34,475 nt of DNA from Clostridiales bacterium (lineage in GTDB: Bacteria; Bacillota; Clostridia; Monoglobales; Monoglobaceae). The stretch covers positions 1 to 34,475 of the forward strand of contig JAEDLZ010000005.1 of the NCBI GenBank assembly GCA_016303265.1. The letters are read 5' to 3'. Shown piece by piece: positions 1-7,144 of the stretch (position 1 is the stretch's first letter; each line of letters begins with the position of its first letter). Below the pieces are notes generated by a model. It was not told where the DNA came from. It saw only the letters and a list, made by a program, of their open reading frames with translations, and ran no database searches. A program made the translations under genes and the position numbers.

Positions 1-1
1 A

Positions 2-145
2 GCCATACCGGATAATATTCTGACCGCGGACAGCTATTATGGGGATTGGTGCGGTGCGGCGGAGGGCTTTGATATGAAGCGCCGAGGAATTGCTGCCCGG
101 AGCATTATCTTGCACAGCAATTGTGACGCCGTCTTATGGGGATAG
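2..145 (+). CDS. C-terminal end of an unrecognised protein (5' end outside window)
   Basis: An open frame enters from the left edge and ends at TAG 143-145, giving about 47 residues that include GAAEGFDMKRRGIAARSII and end in DAVLWG. I do not recognise the family. The stop overlaps the kinase start by 10 bases (ATGGGGATAG), the usual arrangement for translationally coupled genes. This suggests that the kinase belongs to an operon with this gene. In Firmicutes, small kinases of this kind often sit beside phosphatase or von Willebrand A genes, but nothing visible here proves either. Confidence 0.5.
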   Translation, partial: AIPDNILTADSYYGDWCGAAEGFDMKRRGIAARSIILHSNCDAVLWG

Positions 146-1065
146 ACCGAAAAGGCCGGGAATTTTATTTTTTGGGTACGGAAAGGTTATGGAAAATTCA
201 TATGGATATTAACGGATATGTTCTGACCGCACCGCTTAAGTGCGATAAGAGCGGATTTTCAAAGTGGGGATTTGCCGAAAAAAACGGCAAAGAGGTTTTT
301 ATAAAGGAATTTCTTTCTCCCGTTTATCCGCCCGGCGGCTCGCTTTTTACGCCTGAACAAAGAGAGGCGAAAATTGCACTCTGCAAGAAGTTTGAAACGG
401 AAAAGAGCAGGCTGTATCAGGCAATTAACGATTGCTCAAACGGAAATATCATGACAATTCTGGAATTTTTCAGATGCAGAAGTCATTACTATGTGGTTAC
501 GGAAAAGGTGAATGCAAGACCGCTGACTCCGGAAAATTTAGGCGCAATGTCGCCGGAACAGAAGCTGCTGATAACGAAAATCATCGTGTACAGTTTGAGT
601 ATGCTGCACAGCCGGGGAGTAGTACACGGTGATATTAAGCCCGACAATGTGCTTTTCGCAAAGTCGCCCACGGGGGTGTATACAGCTAAGCTCATTGATT
701 TTGACAGCAGCTTTTTTGCCGATAATCCACCTGAAAATAATGACGATTTTCAAGGAGATATGCTGTATCTTTCTCCTGAGGGTTATCTCTATATGGACGG
801 CACGATTGATTATATAACGACAAAGGCAGATGTTTTTTCTTTGGGAATTATGCTTCATCTGCTTTGGAGCGGCGAGCTTCCGTGGATTGACAAAAACGAA
901 TATGACTATATTTTCGAGGCTGTCTTAAGCGGCGGAACGGTGGGGATTTTGCGCTCCATACCCAGAAATATTGCCATAATTATAAAGCAGATGCTCAGCC
1001 TGAATCCGGAAAAACGGCCTGCTTTGAGCTCGGTATTTATGGCTCTTGCAAAAGTGAGATTTTGA
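136..1065 (+). CDS. Serine/threonine protein kinase-like protein
   Basis: The 309-residue protein has a eukaryotic-type kinase fold. A likely ATP-anchoring Lys lies at about 57 (VFIKEF). The catalytic loop HGDIKPDN is at 164-171 (HRD replaced by HGD, with Asp166, Lys168 and Asn171 kept). The metal-binding motif is DFD at 188-190 instead of DFG, followed by an SPE-type APE motif. No classical glycine-rich loop is obvious. The catalytic residues are present, so it may be active. There is no transmembrane segment and no PASTA domain, so it is not the PrkC/Stk1 cell-wall kinase. The start is chosen because it overlaps the upstream stop; no strong ribosome site is visible, and ATG 202 is an alternative. 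The substrate is unknown. Confidence 0.8.
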   Translation: MGIDRKGREFYFLGTERLWKIHMDINGYVLTAPLKCDKSGFSKWGFAEKNGKEVFIKEFLSPVYPPGGSLFTPEQREAKIALCKKFETEKSRLYQAINDCSNGNIMTILEFFRCRSHYYVVTEKVNARPLTPENLGAMSPEQKLLITKIIVYSLSMLHSRGVVHGDIKPDNVLFAKSPTGVYTAKLIDFDSSFFADNPPENNDDFQGDMLYLSPEGYLYMDGTIDYITTKADVFSLGIMLHLLWSGELPWIDKNEYDYIFEAVLSGGTVGILRSIPRNIAIIIKQMLSLNPEKRPALSSVFMALAKVRF

Positions 1066-1075
1066 TTATTTTACA

Positions 1076-1135
1076 TTTTGCATCCTTGCCAATGATGTGT
1101 TGCAATTTTGCAGGTTTGTCAATGATGTGTTACAT
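1076..1135 (+). repeat. Two tandem 30-bp direct repeats
   Basis: Units 1076-1105 and 1106-1135 match at 24 of 30 positions, with the shared core CAATGATGTGTT. They lie between the kinase stop and a strong promoter. Multiple subterminal repeats of this kind occur at the ends of some insertion sequences (for example IS21-like elements), so this could be a remnant end. No transposase is present nearby. Confidence 0.55.
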
Positions 1136-1141
1136 TTTTTG

Positions 1142-1170
1142 TTGACAAATTTCTAAATAGCTGATATAAT
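1142..1170 (+). promoter_or_regulatory. Perfect consensus sigma-A promoter
   Basis: TTGACA at 1142-1147 and TATAAT at 1165-1170 are separated by exactly 17 bp. Transcription should start near 1177, just before the tRNA-like sequence, and could run through to tRNA-Ala and its terminator. Confidence 0.8.
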
Positions 1171-1179
1171 ATACGGGTA

Positions 1180-1253
1180 TGATACATAGCATGGTTGGCA
1201 GAGCATCGGTCTTTGAAACTGGTGCCGGGGTTTTAAATCCTATTGGCCTGCCA
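1180..1253 (+). pseudogene. Decayed tRNA-like sequence (tRNA pseudogene candidate)
   Basis: The 74-nt stretch aligns to a tRNA layout. It has a TAGC...GAGC D-arm with the GGTTGGCA loop, an anticodon arm TCGGT/ACTGG with loop CTTTGAA (anticodon TTG if real), a T-arm-like CGGGG TTTTAAA TCCTA, and a 3' end TTGGCCTG-CCA. The 5' acceptor strand (1180-1186, TGATACA) does not pair with TTGGCCT, and the D and T stems carry mismatches or wobbles. It is therefore probably non-functional. It lies immediately after a perfect promoter. Confidence 0.45.
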
Positions 1254-1278
1254 TGGTGGAGCAAGCTTCAAATTATTT

Positions 1279-1302
1279 GCTCTGATTTTATAAAATCAGA
1301 GC
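1279..1302. repeat. 24-bp perfect palindrome with a competing upstream hairpin
   Basis: GCTCTGATTTTA at 1279-1290 is followed directly by its exact reverse complement at 1291-1302. An alternative stem GAGCAA 1259-1264 / TTGCTC 1277-1282 would use the first bases of the palindrome, so the two hairpins exclude each other in the transcript. There is no U-tract after the palindrome, so it is not an ordinary terminator. Confidence 0.6.
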
Positions 1303-1391
1303 TTGAATATTCAGCCGCTCCTTTTCTTCTTAAAAATTTTTATATTTGGGAGTTTCATCGTTTTACGGTAAATATACCGCAGTTTTTTCGT

Positions 1392-1467
1392 GGGGGTATA
1401 GCTCAGCTGGGAGAGCGCTTGCTTCGCATGTAAGAGGTCTGGGGTTCGAATCCCCATATCTCCACCA
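1392..1467 (+). tRNA. tRNA-Ala (anticodon CGC)
   Basis: A complete 76-nt cloverleaf: acceptor GGGGGTA/TATCTCC, D-stem GCTC/GAGC, anticodon stem CTTGC/GTAAG with loop TTCGCAT, T-arm TGGGG TTCGAAT CCCCA, and encoded CCA at 1465-1467. Anticodon CGC reads GCG alanine codons. The nearest clear promoter is at 1142-1170. A terminator follows within 5 bp. Confidence 0.95.
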
Positions 1468-1471
1468 AATA

Positions 1472-1513
1472 AGAACCGCAATTTTGCTTGCATTATTGCG
1501 GTTCTGTTTTTTT
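1472..1513 (+). terminator. Intrinsic terminator after tRNA-Ala
   Basis: AGAACCGCAAT 1472-1482 pairs perfectly with ATTGCGGTTCT 1495-1505, followed by a seven-T run at 1507-1513. Confidence 0.92.
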
Positions 1514-1553
1514 GCCCCAAAACGCGGTAGCAATGGGATTTTTATAAATGAAG

Positions 1554-1670
1554 AAGTTTCGGGGGAGTAGTAACAAAAAGAGAAAAATTTCGGAGCAAAG
1601 GCTATCGCGCTGAAATGAGGGCGTTTTAAGCCTCTTTGCACGCTTTGTGTTTACTCCGAAACTTTTCTCC
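1554..1670. repeat. Long imperfect inverted repeat in a gene-free stretch
   Basis: The 1514-1728 interval carries no gene that I can support. It holds nested complementary blocks: AAGTTTCGG 1554-1562 with CCGAAACTT 1656-1664, and a GAGAAAAATTTCGGAGCAAAG block near 1581-1602 that is nearly complementary to the segment near 1646-1670. Inner AAAGGCT and AAGCC blocks could also pair. It could fold as one long stem on either strand. Function unknown. Confidence 0.4.
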
Positions 1671-1728
1671 TAAAAACCATGTACCGATTTAAAGGAAGTG
1701 CATTATATATACTTTTTCCGTTATAGAA

Positions 1729-3609
1729 TTATTGTAACTTAACATCCTCCGCCTCGGTTACGGGAATCATACTGTTTAAGCTATCCCATACAAACACCCG
1801 TGCGGCGTCATACTCCTCGCTGACGGAAAACGGAACAACGGTGCTGCCGTCATATTCAAATTTTTCAGCATGAACAATCCTGCCGTCTTTATAACAAGCA
1901 AGCATTATGCTGCTGCCGACAGGTACGCCTGTGGGCGTTACCATAAATATGCCGTTTATCTTTGCTGTTTTTGTGTATATTATTTTCTTCCATACGGCGT
2001 ATAAGTTAATATCCTCCGTACCGGCGGTTATGGTATCTCCCGGCTGATACTTCGCCTCTGCCATGTCAGCCGCATCTGTCCAGCCGAGGAAAGCATAACC
2101 CGGGCGCGAGGGAACATCCTCTGTCAGCTGTGCAGCATTATTAGGAAACGCCTTGGCTGTTTGCCATACACTGCCGTCGCTGTTTATAATATAATTTACA
2201 TTTAACGCATAATGTCTGGTTGCACCTGTAAGATATGTATTACCTGAACTTATTGATATATTATTCCAACCCTCTGCGCTACCCATATAGTACACATCGG
2301 TTAAGCCTGTGCAGGCGGAAAATGCCTCTTCGCCGATAGTTGTCACGCTGCCCGGGATTGTTATGCTTGTTAAGCCGCGGCAATAATAAAACGCCCACTC
2401 GCCGATACTTGTTACGCTGTCCGGGATGGTTATACTTGTTAAGCCGCGGCAATTATAAAACGCCCACTCGCCGATACTTGTTACGCTGTCCGGAATGGTT
2501 ATACTTGTTAAGCCGCGGCAATTATAAAACGCTCATTCGCCGATACTTGTTACGCTGTCGGGTACATCATAACCCGTATCCGTCTTACCTATGGCATATT
2601 GAATTAATTCCGTTTTATCTTTATTAAATAAGTTCCCGTCAACCGAGCAATAATAGGGATTGTCTTCGTTAACATTTATGCTTTTTAAGCCGCTGCAATA
2701 ATAAAACGCCCATTCGCCGATGCTTGTCACGCTGTCCGGAATTGTTATGCTTGTTAAGGCGCTGCATTTATAAAACGCATTATTGTTGATGCTCGTCACG
2801 CCGCCGGGGATAACATAACTCGTATCCGTCTTACCTATGGCATATTGAATTAATTCCGTTTTATCTTTATTAAATAAGTTCCCGTCAACCAAGCAATAAT
2901 AGGGATTATCTTCGTTAACAATTATGTCTTTTAAGGTGCTGCAATTATAAAACGCATTATTGTTGATGCTCGTCACGCCGGTTCCGATTGTTACGCTTGT
3001 TAATTTGCCGCAGCCGGAAAACGCATAATCGCCGATGCTCGTCACGCTATCCGGGATTGTCACGCTTTCTATGCTGATGCAGCCGGAAAACGCATAATTG
3101 CCGATGCTTGTCACGCTGCTTGGGATTTCCAAATCGGTTACAAGATTGCCGTTTAAGTAAAAATTATAAGCATAGCACAGCGGATTTGATGAGTTGCTTT
3201 TGAAATCAATATTGCACCATGCGGCAATGTCCGTGATGTATACGTTCTCTAAGCTGCTGCAATTATAAAATGCACTGTTGCCGATATTTGTTACGCCGTC
3301 GGGGATTGTTACGCTTGTTAAGCCGCTACAATCATAAAACGCATAATCGCCAATACTTGTCACGCCGTTTTCGATTGTCACACCCGTTATATCTTTGCTT
3401 AACAAAGACCATGGCACCTCTGAAGATGATGACCAATCAGTCATATCTCCCGTTCCGCTTATTGTAAGCATGCCGCTTTCATCAAGCGTCCATTCAAGAT
3501 CAGATCCGCACTTACCGCCTGTTTTTGCAAACGCCGCAGACGGCAATGCGGTAAATATCGTCGCCAATATGACGAAAACCGGAATAAAACTTAAAAGTCT
3601 TTTTTTCAT
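1729..3609 (-). pseudogene. Secreted BspA-like LRR_5 surface protein interrupted by one in-frame TGA
   Basis: The reading frame is continuous from ATG 3609 to TAA 1729 except for a single TGA at 2533-2535 (codon 359). The protein starts with a signal peptide (MKKRLLSFIPVFVILATIF..., about 28 residues). Then come many ~23-residue LRR_5 repeats of the form SVTSIGEWAFYNCSGLTSITIPD, an InlB/Listeria-Bacteroides-type repeat (RPGYAFLGWTD...LYAVW), and a C-terminal beta-rich domain. At the stop, sibling repeats have GGCGAGTGGGCG (GEWA) where this one has GGCGAATGAGCG, so a TGG Trp codon has become TGA. TGA is used as a normal stop elsewhere in the window (kinase, quinone oxidoreductase), so recoding is unlikely. 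Product: either a truncated 358-residue secreted LRR fragment or nothing. A ribosome site (AAAGGGGGAG) precedes the start. There is no LPxTG sorting signal. Confidence 0.85.
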
Positions 3610-3659
3610 AAGCTCCCCCTTTGTAAATTAAAACAGTGTATCGCGCATATTTCAGAGCC

Positions 3660-3749
3660 GCACACGAAATACATATAACTCCGGCAATAAGGCTGACAGA
3701 CATTTATACTTACATTTCCCCGCAAGATTATAAGAACCGGAGCGTGTGC
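3660..3749 (-). other. Structured 5' leader of the LRR gene, class unknown
   Basis: The predicted transcript leader is about 200 nt. In it GCACACG (3743-3749 on the minus strand) pairs with CGTGTGC (3660-3666), and CTCCGG (3737-3742) with CCGGAG (3679-3684), forming a bipartite closing stem around about 50 nt. It does not match the conserved core of the cyclic-di-GMP riboswitches as I know them. It may be regulatory or simply an mRNA-stabilising fold. Confidence 0.4.
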
Positions 3750-3816
3750 TTTTACCCCAAATATATACCTTGCAGGGAAAATATACCTATCCCTTTGTAA
3801 GTAATAATACATAAGT

Positions 3817-3845
3817 ACTATATCATACTTTCCATAATTTTTCAA
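3817..3845 (-). promoter_or_regulatory. Promoter of the LRR surface-protein gene
   Basis: On the minus strand TTGAAA (3840-3845) and TATAGT (3817-3822) are 17 bp apart, with a start expected near 3810. This leaves a leader of about 200 nt. Confidence 0.65.
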
Positions 3846-3887
3846 TAAGTTTTATCTGTTTTCGGCATTTTGGTGATGCTGCTTGAC

Positions 3888-3931
3888 AAAAAATAATCCC
3901 CGGAAACAGTTCAATTTGGCTGTTTTCGGGG
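3888..3931 (-). terminator. Intrinsic terminator downstream of holA
   Basis: CCCCGGAAACAG 3898-3909 pairs with CTGTTTTCGGGG 3920-3931 (one wobble). On the minus strand the stem is followed by ATTATTTTTTG. It lies about 80 bp after the holA stop. Confidence 0.85.
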
Positions 3932-4010
3932 ATATTCTCATTGGTTTAAAAACTATTGGGTTCAAATTGCTATTCAAAAATCATTTTGCCCCAGTCCCGT
4001 ATGCGTCATC

Positions 4011-5018
4011 TTACTTAACCAAATCCGCTATGAGAAGCTGAAGAGCAACTTCCTTATCCATAAGGCCTGTTTTTACCTTAAGGTCATAATCAAGAGATTT
4101 TTTAATCATACGGCGGAGAAATTTTTCTCCGAACCGTTTGCTCTGAGTCACGGTTTTATTTATCAGCCATTCCTGAGGCAGGCAGTCCAGATATTTTCCC
4201 ATTTCTATAGGCGTCACGCCTTCTGAGGACAAAAGCTTCGCCGCAAGCAAATCGGAAAGCTTAGACGAAATTGCGCTCATTATAACAATCGGCTCTGTTT
4301 TATTTTCAAGCAGCTCCCGATAGTCCTCCATTGCCTTTGCCGGGCGGTTATTTATAATATGGTCGGTAATATCATAAATCGCCACCTCCGTGGATTTTAT
4401 AACTACATTTTCCACATCCTCCGCCGTCACCTTTTGACGGTCGCCCATATAACTCATAAGCTTTGAAAACTCGTTATATACATTGCGCAAGTCGGCGCCG
4501 CAGCGTCGCACTATCGCCGTGAGCTCCTTGGGATAGATGATCTTATCCTGCTTTTCAAAGAGCTTTTCCAGCCACCGCTCGACCTGTACGGCAGGCATAT
4601 AATCAAAGCGGACTATTCCGCCTTTTTCCGCTATAAACTTAAGATTGCCTTCCTTTCGCTTGTCAAATTCAGTTTCCGTTATGATAAGGCACAGATATTC
4701 GGGAATCTGCTCACACAGCTCCCGCATTTCTTTAAATTCACGGGATTTCATATTTGAAAAAAAACCGGAATTTTTCACTACGATGAGCTTTTTGTCAGAC
4801 ATAACGGGATACGCCATTGCATTTTCCCTGATGTCCTCCACAGAAAAATCCTTCCCGTTAAACAGAGAAAAATTAAAATCCTTAAATGACGGGTCAACCC
4901 ATTTTTTTATTATGGCTCTGACCTTATTTTCAAGCAGAAATTGCTCGTCACCGTAAAAGAAATATAAATTTTTAAGTTCAGAGGAGGCAATCTGCCTGTC
5001 CAGTTCCTTTATATCCAT
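4011..5018 (-). CDS. holA: DNA polymerase III subunit delta
   Basis: The 335-residue protein opens the sliding clamp as part of the clamp-loader complex during replication. The N-terminal region LYFFYGDEQFLLENKV is the typical HolA opening with the degenerate nucleotide-binding fold. It is followed by the FNFSLFNGKDFSVEDI segment and the C-terminal helical region (IIVMSAISSKLSDLLAAKLLS...). Length matches the family. ATG 5018 is preceded by AGGGAGA at good spacing. It is followed by its own terminator at 3888-3931 and preceded by the NlpC terminator, so it is probably transcribed alone. The 170 bp upstream contains no clear promoter. Confidence 0.93.
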   Translation of the reverse strand: MDIKELDRQIASSELKNLYFFYGDEQFLLENKVRAIIKKWVDPSFKDFNFSLFNGKDFSVEDIRENAMAYPVMSDKKLIVVKNSGFFSNMKSREFKEMRELCEQIPEYLCLIITETEFDKRKEGNLKFIAEKGGIVRFDYMPAVQVERWLEKLFEKQDKIIYPKELTAIVRRCGADLRNVYNEFSKLMSYMGDRQKVTAEDVENVVIKSTEVAIYDITDHIINNRPAKAMEDYRELLENKTEPIVIMSAISSKLSDLLAAKLLSSEGVTPIEMGKYLDCLPQEWLINKTVTQSKRFGEKFLRRMIKKSLDYDLKVKTGLMDKEVALQLLIADLVK

Positions 5019-5151
5019 AAAAATCTCCCTGCTTACGATAGCCGTTTCCCTGCCGATAGTGCGTAAAAACTGAATTATTTACGGCCTAATGCGATATTCA
5101 GATAGTTTAAATCCGTAAAATTTGCGCCGCGCAACCATTTACCGTCTTTTC

Positions 5152-5182
5152 AAAAAAAGCTGACTTTTAATAAGTCAGCTTT
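5152..5182 (-). terminator. Terminator downstream of the NlpC/P60 gene (possibly bidirectional)
   Basis: AAAGCTGACTT 5156-5166 pairs perfectly with AAGTCAGCTTT 5172-5182 around a 5-nt loop. Seven A on the left give a U-tract on the minus transcript, 7 bp after the NlpC stop. Confidence 0.88.
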
Positions 5183-5188
5183 TCGTTT

Positions 5189-5869
5189 TTAATAAAAAAT
5201 TCTTCTGCACTCCATTCCCCGCTGTGAATAGTTTCCGTTAACCACGCTTTCATATTTAACCACATCACCGGTCTGCGGAGAATGAATCATCATGCCGTTC
5301 CCGACATAAATGCCCACATGACTTATGTAACCGGATGAATTATAGAACCCGATAATATCTCCCGGCTGAAGCTGCGACCGGTCAACCCAGATTCCGTTTG
5401 ACATCTGATCCGCCGCAACCCTGTTTAAAGTAACGCCCATCTGACTGTATACATATTTAACAAAGCCGCTGCAGTCAAAGCCTGTTGCCGGAGAAGAACC
5501 GCCGTACACATACGGAGTTCCCAAATACTGTTTCGCAATTTCAACAACAGCTTGTCCCTTTGTTGAAACATCCCCGGATCTTGACGGAAGCTCGCCCTCG
5601 CTGACAACAATGTAATCCGTCGATACATAACCTGTTATATTGTCATATGTAGTTATATTTGCCCAACCCGGCTGAATCCAGTTGATGCCTACATGAGTCC
5701 CATACGGGAGCTGGGTCAGAATTGCCGAATTTATGTTTCCGTCCGCTCTCACATTGAGAAGGGACGCCGTAACCGTACCGTAATACCCTGCGGCAGAAAC
5801 CGCAAGATTTGCGCTCATACAAACAATGAGCACAGCTATCAATAATAAACTAAATAATTTCTTTTTCAT
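5189..5869 (-). CDS. Secreted SH3-NlpC/P60 peptidoglycan endopeptidase
   Basis: 226 residues. It has a signal peptide (MKKKLFSLLLIAVLIVCMSANLAVSA), a bacterial SH3 domain at about 29-89 (TASLLNVRADGNINS...GYVSTDYIVV), and an NlpC/P60 cysteine peptidase domain at about 106-226. The catalytic triad is visible: Cys133 in FDCSGF, His184 in SHVGIYVG and His196 in MIHSP. Enzymes of this layout cut gamma-D-Glu-diamino acid bonds in wall stem peptides outside the cell, and the SH3 domain probably binds the wall. GGAGG sits 13 bp upstream of the ATG. A perfect promoter and a 143-nt folded leader precede it, which suggests RNA-level or wall-linked control. Confidence 0.92.
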   Translation of the reverse strand: MKKKLFSLLLIAVLIVCMSANLAVSAAGYYGTVTASLLNVRADGNINSAILTQLPYGTHVGINWIQPGWANITTYDNITGYVSTDYIVVSEGELPSRSGDVSTKGQAVVEIAKQYLGTPYVYGGSSPATGFDCSGFVKYVYSQMGVTLNRVAADQMSNGIWVDRSQLQPGDIIGFYNSSGYISHVGIYVGNGMMIHSPQTGDVVKYESVVNGNYSQRGMECRRIFY

Positions 5870-5905
5870 TTTTCACTTTCCTCCAAAGCTTGTCCTAAGG
5901 CACGC

Positions 5906-6013
5906 CGGATTCAATCCGTTTGCGCCTACGCCGTGGCGTCAACTCCTTTTCATAAATTTCAACGGTGTGATGCTTTTGCAGCAATGCTCTTCGTCAATTT
6001 TCACAAACCGTTG
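5906..6013 (-). promoter_or_regulatory. Structured leader RNA upstream of the NlpC/P60 gene
   Basis: The leader contains a closing stem (CAACGG 6008-6013 with CCGTTG 5960-5965, extended by TGTGA/TCACA). Then come a small ACGC/GCGT hairpin at 5928-5939 and a CGGAT-TGA-ATCCG hairpin at 5906-5918. NlpC/P60 genes in Firmicutes are often under the c-di-AMP (ydaO/yuaA) riboswitch. The GAATCCG...CCTTAGGACAAGC segment recalls the 3' part of that motif, but its GGGGAACC-type block is not visible, so the class is unassigned. Confidence 0.4.
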
Positions 6014-6018
6014 CTGTT

Positions 6019-6047
6019 ATTATACACCATTTTTTGCGTTTTGTCAA
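6019..6047 (-). promoter_or_regulatory. Perfect consensus promoter of the NlpC/P60 gene
   Basis: Minus strand TTGACA (6042-6047), 17 bp, TATAAT (6019-6024). The expected start near 6012 coincides with the first base of the leader's closing stem. Confidence 0.85.
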
Positions 6048-6117
6048 GGTTTTTTGTGGAAAGTGCGCAAACCCTTGCTAAGCGGGCTTTTAAAGGGTAC
6101 GGCTTTTCGTAATTCCG

Positions 6118-7065
6118 CTATGAATTTACCACATTTGTGGGAGTATTATTTATGTAATTTCTGAGATTGTCACTTGCAATTTTAACAACCCGATTCCGTG
6201 TTTCAATCGGCGCCCACGCAATATGGGGAGTTATAATTATATTTTTCGCCTCCGCAAGCCTTGAATCCTCCTTCATGGGTTCAGTTTCCAAAACATCAAT
6301 TGCCGCGGCGGCAATTTTCTCCTTATTCAGCGCCTCAATCAGGGCGTCCTCATCCATAACTCCGCCCCTGGCGGTATTTATAAACAGAGCGTCCGGTCGA
6401 AATTTGTCAAAGACCGCTTTATTGAACATTTTTTCGGACTCACTGTTAAGCGGGCAATGGACCGTTACTATATGGCTTCTTGAAACAAGCTCCTCAAGGG
6501 AAACAAACTCTGCGTTTTCCGCTTTTTTCGGGGTTCTTGTGCAGACAAGCACATTCATGGAAAAGGCGTTTGCGATTTCAGCCACCTTTTGTCCGATTTT
6601 TCCGAATCCCACAATTACTATTGTCTTGCCGCAAAGCTCCGAAAGGGGATAGACAAAGGGCGAGAAGGTTTCGCTGTTTTTCCAGCCGCCTCCTTTGACA
6701 AAAGCCGTATAATCCGCAATTTTGTTATAATAATTCAATATAAACGCAAAGGTATGCTGCGCCACCGCATCGGTTGAGTAAGACCCTGCATTGCACACGG
6801 TTATGCCGTTTTCCCGGCAATATTTTATATCAATATTATTATATCCCGTTGCAAACAGTCCTATATATTTAACCCTTGTTCCTTTCAGATTGCTTTCGCC
6901 CAGCACGGTCTTGTTGCAGATAACTGCGTCGGCGTCCTTTATTCTTTCATAAATTTTCTCCGAAGGGGTGAGATTATAAATTTCGACCTCGCCCAAGGCG
7001 TCAAACGCCGACAAATCCAAATCGCCCTTTGTTACCGTTTGGGCGTCCGTCATAACAATTTTCAT
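6118..7065 (-). CDS. D-isomer-specific 2-hydroxyacid dehydrogenase
   Basis: 315 residues, NAD(P)-dependent interconversion of a D-2-hydroxyacid and its 2-oxoacid in the cytosol. The N-terminal catalytic lobe is followed by a Rossmann fold with GFGKIG at 153-158. The catalytic residues are Arg233 (NTARGG), Glu262 (VLETEP) and His281 (TPHIAW). The overall pattern (ATGYNNID, HTFAFIL) fits the glycerate/hydroxypyruvate reductase side of the family rather than PdxB or SerA, as there is no ACT domain. The exact substrate cannot be read from sequence. GAGGTGG lies just before ATG 7065. A terminator at 7114-7140 separates it from folA, so it probably has its own promoter, which I could not identify. 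Confidence 0.88.
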   Translation of the reverse strand: MKIVMTDAQTVTKGDLDLSAFDALGEVEIYNLTPSEKIYERIKDADAVICNKTVLGESNLKGTRVKYIGLFATGYNNIDIKYCRENGITVCNAGSYSTDAVAQHTFAFILNYYNKIADYTAFVKGGGWKNSETFSPFVYPLSELCGKTIVIVGFGKIGQKVAEIANAFSMNVLVCTRTPKKAENAEFVSLEELVSRSHIVTVHCPLNSESEKMFNKAVFDKFRPDALFINTARGGVMDEDALIEALNKEKIAAAAIDVLETEPMKEDSRLAEAKNIIITPHIAWAPIETRNRVVKIASDNLRNYINNTPTNVVNS

Positions 7066-7110
7066 TCTTCCACCTCAATATCCACTGCAACATACTCGGA
7101 AAATCTCCTA

Positions 7111-7140
7111 AAAATTTCGTCTTGCCGTGTCGGCAAGACG
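7111..7140 (-). terminator. Terminator downstream of folA
   Basis: CGTCTTGCCG 7118-7127 pairs perfectly with CGGCAAGACG 7131-7140 around a 3-nt loop. On the minus strand the stem is followed by AAATTTTTAGG. It starts 4 bp after the folA stop and closes the thyA-folA transcript. Confidence 0.8.
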
Positions 7141-7144
7141 CACC

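Noticed and set aside
2533..2535. TGA as selenocysteine or as Trp codon
   Set aside because: The sibling repeats have TGG, there is no selenocysteine-insertion hairpin I can see, and TGA ends other genes in the window.
2340..3631. Plus-strand frames inside the LRR gene
   Set aside because: They are mirror frames produced by the 69-bp repeat units, with no start signals.
3660..3749. Cyclic-di-GMP riboswitch before the LRR gene
   Set aside because: The conserved core blocks of types I and II are not found in the leader.
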